Shown: positions 34,791 through 45,506 of the stretch, in pieces
Layout of the letters: each line of letters begins with the position of its first letter
Numbering within the stretch: the stretch's first letter is position 1
NCBI GenBank assembly: GCA_033398695.1
Contig: CM065804.1
Location: 13,191,001 to 13,255,000, forward strand
Direction of reading: 5' to 3'
From: Orobanche coerulescens
Lineage: Eukaryota; Streptophyta; Magnoliopsida; Lamiales; Orobanchaceae
Length of the DNA: 64,000 nt
The notes under the pieces: model-generated
The model's database searches: none
Told to the model about the DNA's origin: nothing
The model's input: the letters and a program-made list of their open reading frames with translations, nothing else
Position numbers and translations under genes: made by a program

Positions 34791-35272
34791 TACCCTGTAT
34801 TGTGTTGATGGAATCGTGAGGATTCACATCGTTGGATTCCGATGACGGAAGTCCGTTTTGCATGTTTTAGGATGCACTGATGATTTATGTATTATGATAC
34901 TTGTACTAGCATTGTTTTGCTAACCCCTTCGGGGGTGGACATTGTTTTGATGTTCAGGTAGCCGAGGAGCAGGGAAACAACCACAGTACCGACAGGACGA
35001 TGAAATGGCTCAATGATGTGGTCGATGTTTATTGTTATTGTGATTTGTCTTCTTGGTTCACTTTAGTACTCGAGTACGTGTGTTTTAATAATGTCATTTT
35101 TGATATGGTTGTATAAGTTAACTCTTTGGATCAGTTGAATCAGTTCTATGTTTTGAATTTCAGTTGTACGGTTGGATTATATTTACTTTTCTTTTAATTA
35201 GCCTTGTAAATCCTTACTTAAAGGGTTTACGGCGCTGTAATTATTCCGAATATCTCGGGGTGTTACAGAATA

Positions 35273-35284
35273 TGGTATCGGAGC
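35273..35284 (+). promoter_or_regulatory. Tek4 primer binding site (tRNA-iMet)
   Basis: TGGTATCGGAGC, 5 nt after the LTR end. Confidence 0.92.
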
Positions 35285-35396
35285 TAAGATTCATGGATAT
35301 CTTGGCAGTCGGGTTAGTTGGGTCTGTTTACGTTATTTGATTATTAGTCATTTGTAACATCACTGCTGAGCCAGCATCGTCGTGTGGACTGTGGTT

Positions 35397-35507
35397 GTAA
35401 GTTTCCTAATCTCAAATACTACCGTTTTATTTAATTCGTGTTCTGTGAACATTGCTGGACTTTCTTTTAGAAATTTTGCCCTGGATATTGAGTATTTGTG
35501 TTTACAG
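35397..35507 (+). promoter_or_regulatory. candidate leader intron, Tek4
   Basis: GTAAGTTTCC at 35397, and TTGTGTTTACAG ending at 35507, one base before the gag ATG at 35509: 111 nt, AT-rich, with consensus plant intron ends. Confidence 0.5.
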
Positions 35508-35508
35508 T

Positions 35509-36651
35509 ATGTTGAGAGGAGGTCGTGGACGCGGACGTGGTCGTGGACGCGGACGTGGAAATGCGAGACAGGAAGACTTAGTGTCTACTCCAGAAATAAC
35601 CGCTAGTCGAACGGATTCCCATTCCGAAGGACAACAGGGATCAGCAAATAATAATGCACAGATCCTAATGTGCCGGGAGTGCTTCAGCAGGTGGTTGCTC
35701 AGATAAACCAGTTTGCTCAAGTTGTTGATCGCATGCATACGGCGATGGGACAGCAGCATAACATGGATAATCGGGGAGATAAATGGCTTACTGAGGTGAT
35801 CAAATTACATCCTCCGAAATTTGACGGTTCTGCTGAGACGCTTTCTTGGGATCACTGGCTGAAAGAGTTAGAGAAGATTTTTGCGGGGATTAAGCGTCCC
35901 AACGACGAAAGGTTCCGGTCGCCAAGTATCTTCGACGGGGAGGCTTTCGTGCGGTGGGAGGCCATTCGACACGAGGAGCATAATGTCATGGACGGAGTTC
36001 AAATTAATGATGGAGCGCGGATTGTCCTCGCCCGATTAGAGAGGCCCGAGTCAGGAGTTTTTCGCACCACAAAATTGAAGCATACATGATGACGTGATTA
36101 AGACTTTTAATCACCAGTTGACTTATGTGCGCCATTTGGTCAGGACCGAGGCAGAGAGGATTTTTCATTTTGACATGCGGATGAAGCCGGAAATTCAGCA
36201 GTATATGTCCGGATTTGAATGTACCACCTTGCGACAGTATCAGGACAAAGCACTAGCCTATGATATGAAAGAGGCGGCAGTAGAAAAGTCAACAAAAGCA
36301 AAGAAGCAGAAAGTGTCTGGCAACTTCACGGAGAATAATAGCAGTGGGCCCCGCAGGGGCCAGTCCTCATTTCATTCATCCAGGTGGCCTCCGTATCCTT
36401 TGCGTAGTGGAAAGAAGTTCCGAGCAGCACCAACCGTTTCAGACACAGGGAAGAAATGTTATAACTGTGGTAAAGCAGGGCATGTTCGTCGTGACTGTTT
36501 TGCACCTGCTGTGACCTGTTTCGAATGTGGACAGGAAGGGCATCGCGTAACATTTTGTGGAAATGCGACTCGATCTTTTGGTACTCGCACTCCTGTACCG
36601 GTTTTGAAGGACACTAGTGTAAACCAGACGCAGCAAAGCGGTTTCCAATAG
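35509..36651 (+). pseudogene. Tek4 gag, frameshifted
   Basis: The start MLRGGRGRGRG gives an Arg-Gly-rich head. A one-base shift near 35665 moves the frame to VLQQVVAQINQFAQVV and DHWLKELEKIFAG. A second break lies near 36000-36090. From 36094 the frame is clean: MKPEIQQYMSGFECTTLRQYQDKALAYD, then two knuckles CYNCGKAGHVRRDC and CFECGQEGHRVTFC (36457-36558). It ends at a TAG (36649) that replaces CAG in the single gag-pol frame. Confidence 0.88.
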
Positions 36652-39600
36652 CAGAACATTGGGAAGAGAGAGGCATCCAGCGCTGGGTCCGTTCCTCCGC
36701 GTATTTACGAGATGAAGAAGTCAGACGATCAGAACACGGCTGTTGCATCAGGGACGATTCAGATCCTTTTGCAACCAGTTATTGTCTTATTCGATTCAGG
36801 AGCTACGCATTCTTTCATATCTTTGAACTGTGTTAATCGTTTGAAAATCTCGTGCTTGTATGATTGTGAACCTTATGTTGTCGGATTACCGAGCGGAGAA
36901 AAACTTGTGGGAACCCTAGAAGCTAGAGATTTTCCAGTGACTATAGGAGGGAGAGATTGGCTATCAAATCTTATTGTAGTCGACATCCTTGGTGATGATT
37001 TAATTCTCGGAGATGATTGGCTCAACCGTTATGGAGCTATTTTGAATTACCGAAAGAGAGTCATTTCTATCATTGCTGATGACGGATCTGAACACTTATT
37101 CAGAGGATGGAGACCGGGAAGCTCGGGAAAATTGATCAAAGCAATGAAAGCCGTGAAATTACTGAAGCAGGGATGTCATGGATTTTGGTGCTATGCCATG
37201 AGGAAAGAAGAAGGAGTAGAGCTCTCATCTATTCCAGTAGTGAATGAATTCTCAGATGTATTTCTTGACGAACTACCTGGGTTACCTCCGCAGAGAGAAG
37301 TGGAGTTCACTATCGAATTAGAGCCTGGAGCCACTCCTATTTCCAGAGCACCATACCGCATGGCGCCAACCGAGATGTATGAACTAAAGAAGCAATTGGA
37401 GGAATTATTACAGAAGGGTTATATTCAACCTAGCGTTTCTCCTTGGGGAGCGCCCGTTCTCTTTGTCCGGAAGAAAGACGGATCCCTCCGATTATGTATT
37501 GATTACAGGGAGCTCAACAAAGTGACAATCAAGAATAAGTATCCTATACCTCGTATCGACGACTTATTTGATCAACTGCAAGGGGCAAGGGTATTCTCGA
37601 AGATTGACTTGCGATCAGGATACCATCAGTTGAGAATTAAGGAATCGGATATACCAAAGTCTGTTTTCAGGTCCCGGTACGGGCACTATGAATTTGTAGT
37701 GATTCCATTTGGACTTACCAATGCCCCTGCGGTGTTCATGCAATTGATGAATCGGGTATTCTTAGAATACTTGGATAAATTTGTGGTCGTCTTCATTGAT
37801 GACATCTTGATATACTCGAAAGACACAGAGGAGCACGCTGAGCATTTGCGCGTGGTTTTGAGCATCTTGAGGAAGGAACAGCTATATGCAAAGCTTTCCA
37901 AATGCGAGTTCTGGCTTAGGGAAGTAACTTTCCTTGGGCATGTGATATCAGCTGACGGAGTTCAGGTGGACCCGAAGAAAGTCGAAGCAATCTTGGAATG
38001 GGAAGCTCCTATTAACGTGAAAGAAGTCCGGAGTTTCTTGGGACTTGCTGGATATTATCGCCGTTTTGTGGAGGGATTTTCCAAAATTGCTCGTCCACTC
38101 ACTCAGCTGTTGCAGAAAACTCAAAAGTTCACGTGGGATGAGAAATGTCAGGCTGGTTTTGATGAACTTAAGAGGAGACTGACAACAGCACCTATATTAG
38201 CATTACCAGATGGAACTTATGGATTCATGGTATACAGCGACGCTTCAAATCAGGGTCTGGGATGTGTGTTTATGCAAAAGGATAAGGTGATTGCCTATGC
38301 TTCTCGGCAATTAAAATCGTACGAAGTTAATTACCCGACTCATGATCTGGAGTTAGCAGCTGTGGTCTTTGCCTTGAAAATTTGGCGACATTATTTATAT
38401 GGCACCCATTGTCAAATCTTTACAGATCATAAAAGCCTCAAGTACATTTTCAGTCAGAAAGAATTAAACATGAGGCAGAGAAGGTGGCTGGAATTGATCA
38501 AGGATTACGACTTGGAAATTCTCTATCATCCGGGTAAAGCAAACGTAGTAGCCGATGCACTGAGCCGTAAACCTGTTTCTCTTCGAGTGTTGGAAACACT
38601 TACGTCCCAGACCAGCATTCAACGGTAACTGATCCGCGAAGGGATCGAAGTATGGGCACCAGGAATTCAAGGGCAACTATATGTGATGGAACTGACTTCA
38701 TCACTAGTCGAGGAAATCAAATCTAAGCAGTTGAACGATTCTCTGATCCTTCGGTTATGTGATCAGGTAAAGAAAGGAAAGGCCCCAGGATTCGTGATAC
38801 AAGATGATGGAGTTCTGAGATTTCAGAGTCGACTTTGCGTTCCCGATGCCGATGATTTGAGGCGGAAAATTCTGAAGGAAGCTCATAGCGCGCCTTATTC
38901 TATTCACCCGGGCAGCAGTAAGATGTATAAGGATCTAAAACAAAACTTCTGGTGGGGAAATATGAAGAAGGGCGTAGCAGAATATGTTTCAAAGTGTTTG
39001 ACTTATCAGCAGGTTAAGATTGAACATCAGCGACCTGCCGGAATGTTAAAACCGCTTCCGATTCCTGAGTGGAAGTGGGAGGATATCTCGATGGATTTCA
39101 TCACCAATATGCCAAGGACCAAGACGGGAATGAACATGATTTGGGTTATAGTTGATAGACTAACCAAGTCGGCTCATTTCCTAGGAATTAAAGATACTTG
39201 GGGACCCGAGAGATTGGCGCGAGTATTTATTGCAGAGATAGTCAAATTACATGGGACGCCGAAGACCATAATTTCGGATCGAGATGGCCGCTTCGTGTCG
39301 CACTTTTTGAAGGCAGTTCATAGGGCTCTGGGGACTGAGCTGAACTTTAGCACGACTTATCATCCTCAGACGGAAGGTCAGTCCGAAAGGACTATTCAGA
39401 CAGTAGAAGACATGCTTAGAGCTTGTGCCTTGGATTGGTCAACTGACTGGGAAGTTCACTGGTCATTGATTGAATTCACATATAACAATAGTTGGCATGC
39501 TTCTATTAAGATGGCACCGTTTGAAGCTTTGTACGGGAGGAGATGTCGATCACCCCTATGCTGGGATGATTCTTCGGAATTGATCGAGACGGAACCGGAA

Positions 39601-40134
39601 TTGATAGTTCAGACTCAAGAGAAGATAGCTTTGATTCGAGAAAGACTGTTGACTGCCCAGAGTCGACAGAAGTCTTATGCGGACGTACGTCGTCGTCCTC
39701 TGGAGTTCGACATTGGGGACCACGTACTATTGAAGGTGTCTCCTACACGAGGAATTTTCCATTTGGGGAGGAAAGGCAAGCTGAGTCCGAGATATATCGG
39801 ACCATTTGAGATCCTCGAGAGATTTGGGGATTTAGCATACAGGTTGGCCTTACCGCCATCGCTGAGTCACGTTCACAACGTGTTTCACGTATCCCAATTG
39901 CGGAAGTATGTACCAGATCCCAGTCATATTATTGATTTCGACGAGATCGAGATAACTAATGACGGCACCTTCGAAGAGAGACCAATAAATATACTCGAGA
40001 GTCGAGTCAAGCAGTTGAGGAATAAACCGATCTCCTTGGTAAAAGTTCAGTGGTCTCGACATGGAGTCGAAGAAGCAACTTGGGAGACGGAGGAGAGTAT
40101 GAAGTCGAGATACCCGGAATTATATTCGTTTTAA
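36652..40134 (+). pseudogene. Tek4 pol, one in-frame stop
   Basis: Same frame as the gag end. Protease DSGATHSF (D about 28 codons after the Met at 36712); RT with WGAPVLF and catalytic FIDD at 37792-37803; RNase H with YSDAS (Asp at 38239) and FTDHKS. The only nonsense change is TAA at 38626-38628, where Tek1 has a coding triplet. Integrase: HHCC zinc finger with its last Cys changed to Tyr (CLTYQQ near 39000); catalytic D, D (SDRDG) and E (SERTIQ); C-terminal LLKVSPTRG. Chromodomain tail VKVQWSRHG...ATWETEESM ends at TAA 40134. Too damaged to act without readthrough. Confidence 0.95.
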
Positions 40135-40156
40135 GTTTCAGGCCGAAACTTCTTTT

Positions 40157-40169
40157 TAGAGGGGTAGTA
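40157..40169 (+). promoter_or_regulatory. Tek4 polypurine tract
   Basis: TAGAGGGGTAGTA directly before the 3' LTR TGTAATGCCCGG; slightly interrupted by T. Confidence 0.7.
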
Positions 40170-42556
40170 TGTAATGCCCGGATAAATGGTGTATTTACAC
40201 TCGACCTTTTATTATTTCGACTTCGTGATGTTATAAATCGTAGATTGGTTTCCCGTATTTGTGCCCTTATGTTTTTATATATCTTCAATCATTGCATGCA
40301 TGATTCTGCACGTACTTACGTACGTTAACAGGCGTTCATAACGTACGCTAAGGATGCAGTATTACGTACGTTATCTGATGTTCTTAACGTACGTAAGCTA
40401 AGTCAACTTGGGTTCAGATAAGGGTCGGCGTGTGGGGGCCGAGGAAGGGGCCGGGGAAGATTCGTGTGATTTCCGCGTGAACCTGGACATAGGTGTTACG
40501 TACGCTATGGTGCATGGTTTACGTACGCTAAGGACATGGATATTACGTACGTAAATCCCGTGTGATTACGTACGTAAGGAAATGGCGAAATCAGGCCAGT
40601 GAACTCTGGTCAGACGATTACGTATGCTAAGGCTAGGGTATAACGTACGTTAAGTTTGTTACATACGTAAGGGTGATTGCGTAACGTACGTAATGCCCAG
40701 AAATCTATTTATAGAACCTGACCCTCACTTCATTTCCCACTTTTGCCTTGGCCGATTTTTGTGTTTTTTTTAAATTATCCTTCACCTCATATCTCTCATA
40801 TCATCATTTACCTCCGATTTTGGGAAGCCTAGACCGTGTGAGTTGGTGATAAAGCTTCCGGTGAAGAGTTTATTGAAGATTTTCTTTATTCTTACATCTC
40901 TTAAGGTATGTTACGATTCACCAAGCTAGAGTTTACATTCTTAGCTATACTTTGAGCTTGTTTTGGAAATCATTGGACTAGTTAATGATCTTTTGAGTCC
41001 AGCACCATATTTTGGAGTTGAGAACCCGATTATACCTTGTCTTTCTTCCATTACTTAGAGTATTGATTTAGCCTCGGTGGATGAAAACCTTAACATGAAG
41101 TATCCTTAATTCGTTGAAGTAAATAGCATGATTCCAGTTAGATTTTCTGAACCCTTTTTATGTTCAACTGGGTAATTCATGTATGTCAGAAGAATTGGCT
41201 TTGACTATATTCTACATGTTCTTGAGGTTGATTTATCGGCCAAGTCTTTGAACTCAAACCGGATCACTGTAGTATCGTTTTCCTTGCGTAATATTCGAGC
41301 ATGCTTATCATCTTGAGTAACATTGGTGGTAAAATCATAATAGCCGGTCATATGAGGATTTAGAATTTAATCCCTTATTAAAACACGAAATCTTCAATAC
41401 CTTATAAAACATCGAACTTTTAAACATCGGTATTTCACCTTCGAAATGACCGTTCAACTCTCCTGTAGTGCCTTATCGTTTCCGGTTCAGTCCTTATCTA
41501 GTGTTATAACCGTGACCCAACCTAGCGTCACTACTTTACGATCATAATATAAGTATTTCGGTGATCGTATGTTAGTATCGAGTGGTATGTTAAGTTCCTT
41601 GTATCTCTTTATGAACAAGGTCCGAGCCTTGCAAAGGGGTCGATCGTGGGGCGGTGACATACGGACGCGTGACGTTTGTTGGAGTATTTCATTCTTGCCA
41701 TTTCGAGGCAAGTCTCATATGTTAAGTTTGATTTATATTGGAACTTTGATCATGCATTTGGTTTTGTTCATGTTGTCGAATATGAGATTTATTTCTGTAA
41801 ATTCTCGTGGTATTCGTTGTAAATCGTTCGTATTGATGAAAATATTGAAATGCATATATGTATGTATAATTGATTGGTTTATGGTATAAATGATCCTAGG
41901 GGGGGTCATGAGGATCTATGCTGAGGGCGCTGGATCGAATGTCCACCATGCGTTGGTCCGACGGGATCATCATGGGGATCTATGCTGAGGGCGCTGGATC
42001 GCTAGATGGGTTTTCCACCATGCGTTGGTCCGACGGGATCATCATGGGGATCTATACCAAGGGCGCTGGATCGCTGGATTACCCTGTATTGTGTTGATGG
42101 AATCGTGAGGATTCACATCGTTAGATTCCGATGACGGAAGTCCGTTTTGCATGTTTTAGGATGCACTGATGATTTATGTATTATGATACTTGTACTAGCA
42201 TTGTTTTGCTAACCCCTTCGGGGGTGGACATTGTTTTGATGTTCAGGTAGCCGAGGAGCAGGGAAACAACCACAGTACCGACAGGACGATGAAATGGCTC
42301 AGTGATGTGGTCGATGTTTATTGTTATTGTGATTTGTCTTCTTGGTTCACTTTAGTACTCGAGTACGTGTGTTTTAATAATGTCATTTTCGATATGGTTG
42401 TATAAGTTAACTCTTTGGATCAGTTGAATCAGTTCTATGTTTTGAACTTCAGTTGTACGGTTGGATTATATTTACTTTTCTTTTAATTAGCCTTCTAAAT
42501 TCTTACTTAAAGGGTTTACGGCGCTGGAATTATTCCGAATATCTCGGGGTATTACA
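40170..42556 (+). repeat. Tek4 3' LTR
   Basis: TGTAATGCCCGG to GGGGTATTACA. Palindrome array 40311-40693 with the same twelve copies, TATA-like box near 40705, tandem repeats 41905-42080, conserved block 42189-42226. Confidence 0.95.
40311..40693 (+). repeat. ACGTACGT palindrome array, Tek4 3' LTR
   Basis: Counterpart of 33022-33406. Few differences are seen (e.g. CTTACGTACGTTAAC against CTTACGTATGTTAAC), so this array has not diverged faster than the rest of its LTR. Confidence 0.9.
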
Positions 42557-42561
42557 CCATC
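42557..42561 (+). repeat. Tek4 target-site duplication, right
   Basis: CCATC, matching 32871-32875. Confidence 0.95.
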
Positions 42562-43008
42562 AATCAACAACGTCCCCAGTGAGAAAATACTAGGTGATTG
42601 GGACCTTGTGATCCTCATGAAAGTTAGTTGCAATAAAGATCTTGGACATCTCTTTAATCCACCTCTCCCAACTAATCGGGTCTAAAGCCCCTAAAAACTG
42701 AGAAGGATCCATCTTGGTGACATCTTTAAGCCAACAATCTGCTCCGGCCCGAGCAGTACGAACCAGATCCGGGTTTTGAACCGCCTGGGCTATCGCAACC
42801 ATTTGGTTCACCATTTGTTGCATCACAGCTGCAACACTAATGTCGGCGACGTTACTGGTTGAGTCATCTTGAGTAGCAGTATGGTCCTGATGACCATCAT
42901 TACTGCCGGAGAAGTGTGTGACGTGGCCGCCACAATAGCTGCCCCACATCCACGGCCGCATCCACGACCACGACCACGACCTCTACCTCGACCTCTCCCA
43001 GCATCCAT
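42562..43008 (-). pseudogene. Tek3 gag, N-terminal part
   Basis: ATG at 43008 gives MDAGRGRGRGRG, the Arg-Gly-rich head of this gag family. A frameshift near 42960 leads to VMQQMVNQMVAIAQAVQNPDL, CWLKDVTKMDPSQFLGALDPISWERWIKEM (open 42961-42590). It continues at 32870 across Tek4. Confidence 0.85.
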
Positions 43009-43009
43009 A

Positions 43010-43126
43010 CTGGAGATAAAAGGTAGTAAAAGCAACTCGATGATAAGTACGGGAGAAAAACAATCACAATTCAAGAGATGGAAGTACAATACGAGAAAAC
43101 AAAAGAATCGAGTAAGGAAAACTTAC
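43010..43126 (-). promoter_or_regulatory. candidate leader intron, Tek3
   Basis: Minus strand: GTAAGTTTTCC starts at 43126, and TATCTCCAG ends at 43010, one base before the ATG at 43008. 117 nt. Confidence 0.45.
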
Positions 43127-43229
43127 GAACACTGGAAGTACCGAGATGATGGCAGCGTGATGACGATGTGCAAAATAGAACACAACTAGACCCAATTAAC
43201 CAACAAGCCTAGGTATCCATAAACCTAGT

Positions 43230-43241
43230 GCTCTGATACCA
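43230..43241 (-). promoter_or_regulatory. Tek3 primer binding site (tRNA-iMet)
   Basis: The minus strand reads TGGTATCAGAGC, a perfect 12-nt match to the usual plant iMet primer site. Confidence 0.93.
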
Positions 43242-44636
43242 TTTTCTGTAACACCCCCAAGATATTCAAGGTATATTACAGCGTCGTGGACCCCTACGTG
43301 GGACCCACCAGGCTAAATAATTAATACCGCTCGTCTAACCATCTCGGTTAGCGAGAAAACACACATCACCAAGACGAAAATTAAATAAAACGGCCGATAC
43401 AAGCGGTAATCTAGACATCACCGAAAATCACAAATACAGTTTAGTATCCATCTTCCAAATTAAAATGCCTAAGTACTCGTGAGTACTATCTATCAGTTTA
43501 CAAGTTTGAAAACAAATGTTTTAAAATGGACAACTGAAATAAAGCGATTGATATGCACACGTCAACAACCCTGGCCAGCATCCTCGTACTGCTCCAGTGC
43601 TCGCTCGACCGGATTAACGCAACCTGAAATTCATAACACGAATTTTCCCAAACGGGTACCCAAAGGGGTTAGCAATTATGTTAGTACAAGTAAACAAGGC
43701 AAACCATTCGCTTACACATCTCATAGTACATGCATCAAATTGTTTCAAAATAAAATCAAGACATGTCTTTTCCAGAAAACAAACAGTTAATAATCACAGT
43801 TGAAAATCGCCTAGGACCGGGGCTAAACCACTGGTCCCATTCGAGGCCTATATGGACCCTCGCGGATTGGCCATAGTTAAAAATCACGCACATGACTCGC
43901 CTCGGATCGGGGCTAAAACACTGGTCCCATCCGAGGCCTCTGTGGACCCTCCCGGACTGGCTATCCAAACAAGCTCGTGAATCAGGAGCAAAATCACAGA
44001 TTCCTCTGAGGCCCCGTCGGCCCCTCCCAGAGTGAGCAAATCACACACATATACATTACCATTTCATGTTAGGTATAAGGGTTTCACAAGTTTGTCTTGA
44101 GAAATTGACGATGAAACGAATGAAAAGTCAACCACGCTCGTTAGGAGTCGACAACCCCGAACCTAATGATTCGAAGAATACAATCACAACCAATTCTACA
44201 TGAGTACGAAAATGGAAATACACCCGAAAACCCACCTACGATTCATGTAAATTCATACAAAAACAACAACGATGGCGGGTCGCGACCGAATCCTCTCGAT
44301 TTCAAAAATACCACGAAATTTACCAAGAACTCGTAGGGAAAACATGAATACCACTAAGATTAATCACATATATCATGGATTAATCATCAAAATGGAACAA
44401 ATCGGACTAATACTCGAAAAACCCCCAATTTACCCAAATATAGGGTTCTAAGAGTTTACCTCGGATCGGAGACGAAGAACAAGTGTTGGTGTTGTTAATA
44501 TACACCAAGAAATCAAGGAAAATGATAGATTGAAGTTACAAGACTTCGAATCGCCTGGAATTCGCCCAAAAATTGCCCAAAAATGGAGAAGGAGAAGAGA
44601 TGGATGGAAATGACCGAACTCGGTCAACTCACGGGT

Positions 44637-44645
44637 ACTTATACC
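44637..44645 (-). promoter_or_regulatory. TATA-like box, Tek3 5' LTR
   Basis: The minus strand reads GGTATAAGT just downstream of the array. A 5'-splice-like GAGGTAAAC lies about 180 nt further on (44459). Confidence 0.5.
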
Positions 44646-44652
44646 CACAGCA

Positions 44653-44970
44653 GCTAACGTACGTTAGCATGGCATGGTTAACGTACGTAAACAGGTTAAC
44701 GTACGTAACACCATGTCCGCAGCGTATGTAAGAGCTTAGTAGAGCTCACTGCCTGAAAACCCTGAAGTACTTAACGTACGTAATCCACTGGATTAACGAA
44801 CGTAAGATGCCACCCTAACGTACGTAACATCATGCTTGTAGCGTACATAAGGGTCGGAAGAGCTCTCTGCCTGATTTTATGAACACCATGACGTACGTAA
44901 CACATGTAGTTAACGTATGCTAAATATCCCACATAACGTACGTTAATCACCACCCGTAACGTATGTAATG
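44653..44970 (-). repeat. ACGTACGT palindrome array, Tek3 5' LTR
   Basis: About twelve copies, e.g. GCTAACGTACGTTAGC, GTTAACGTACGTAAAC and CATAACGTACGTTAAT. Absent from the 3' LTR because of the 528-bp deletion. Confidence 0.88.
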
Positions 44971-45501
44971 TTCTTCCAGAACAGGACCGACAAGCTGCTC
45001 CGAGCAGGCAAGGATGAACCGAAAATCAAAACGTGACGATTAAACAAAACATGAAAATACAAACACATAGAGTTCGAGACGACGAATCTAAGTGCTAAAA
45101 TAAAACACATTTTCGACTACCCGAAGGTTCGGAAAATAACGACAAATGTAATTACCCCATAACTTTGGGAAATTACAAAATGGCCCAAAACATCCGAAAT
45201 ACACAATACACGATCGAAACACCAAGCAAAAGTTAACAACATGCATAATAACATAAGATGGATTTACGGTGACCCCAAAACGGTGGTTCCGAATAACGAT
45301 TACGAGAATCGAACCAAATAGCGATGTAAATGACATTAAACGCGGAATTGTGTAAAACAAGTCCGAAACAAGCTCGGATGACAAAAAGTCCAGTATTAAA
45401 TATTCTCCAAATATTAATAGGGTTACTAGCGAGTTACTAAAAATAAAAAATTACACCAAAATAAAAAATACCAGAAAAAAAGAAAAAATACGGATATTAC
45501 A

Positions 45502-45506
45502 ATCTC
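45502..45506 (+). repeat. Tek3 target-site duplication, right
   Basis: ATCTC, matching 26914-26918. Confidence 0.93.

Larger units (their letters stand above)
32876..35267 (+). repeat. Tek4 5' LTR
   Basis: TGTAATGCTCGG to GGGGTGTTACA. It contains the array (33022-33406), TATA-like box, 5'-splice-like AAGGTATGTT (GT at 33617), imperfect tandem repeats (34611-34790) and the conserved block (34899-34937). Confidence 0.95.
32876..42556 (+). mobile_element. Tek4, nearly intact Tekay-type gypsy element
   Basis: 9681 bp, plus strand, inserted in Tek3 gag with TSD CCATC. LTRs 32876-35267 (2392 bp) and 40170-42556 (2387 bp) look about 99% alike by eye. Primer site, leader intron candidate, gag with two CCHC knuckles, complete pol and chromodomain are all present. 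Damage is limited to frameshifts in gag and two in-frame stops (36649 and 38626). Youngest nested element in the window. Confidence 0.95.
26919..45501 (-). mobile_element. Tek3, Tekay-type gypsy element split by Tek4
   Basis: Minus-strand element with 3' LTR 26919-28648, 5' LTR 43247-45501, TSD ATCTC, primer site and polypurine tract. Its gag is interrupted by the whole of Tek4 (TSD CCATC). Without Tek4 it would be about 8.9 kb. The 3' LTR has lost 528 bp. Coding is heavily decayed, so Tek3 is older than Tek4, as nesting requires. Confidence 0.92.
43247..45501 (-). repeat. Tek3 5' LTR
   Basis: 2255 bp, ends TGTAACACCCCC and ATATTACA on the plus strand. It retains the array, the TATA-like box, tandem repeats (43808-44030) and the conserved block (43658-43692), all on the minus strand. 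Confidence 0.93.
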
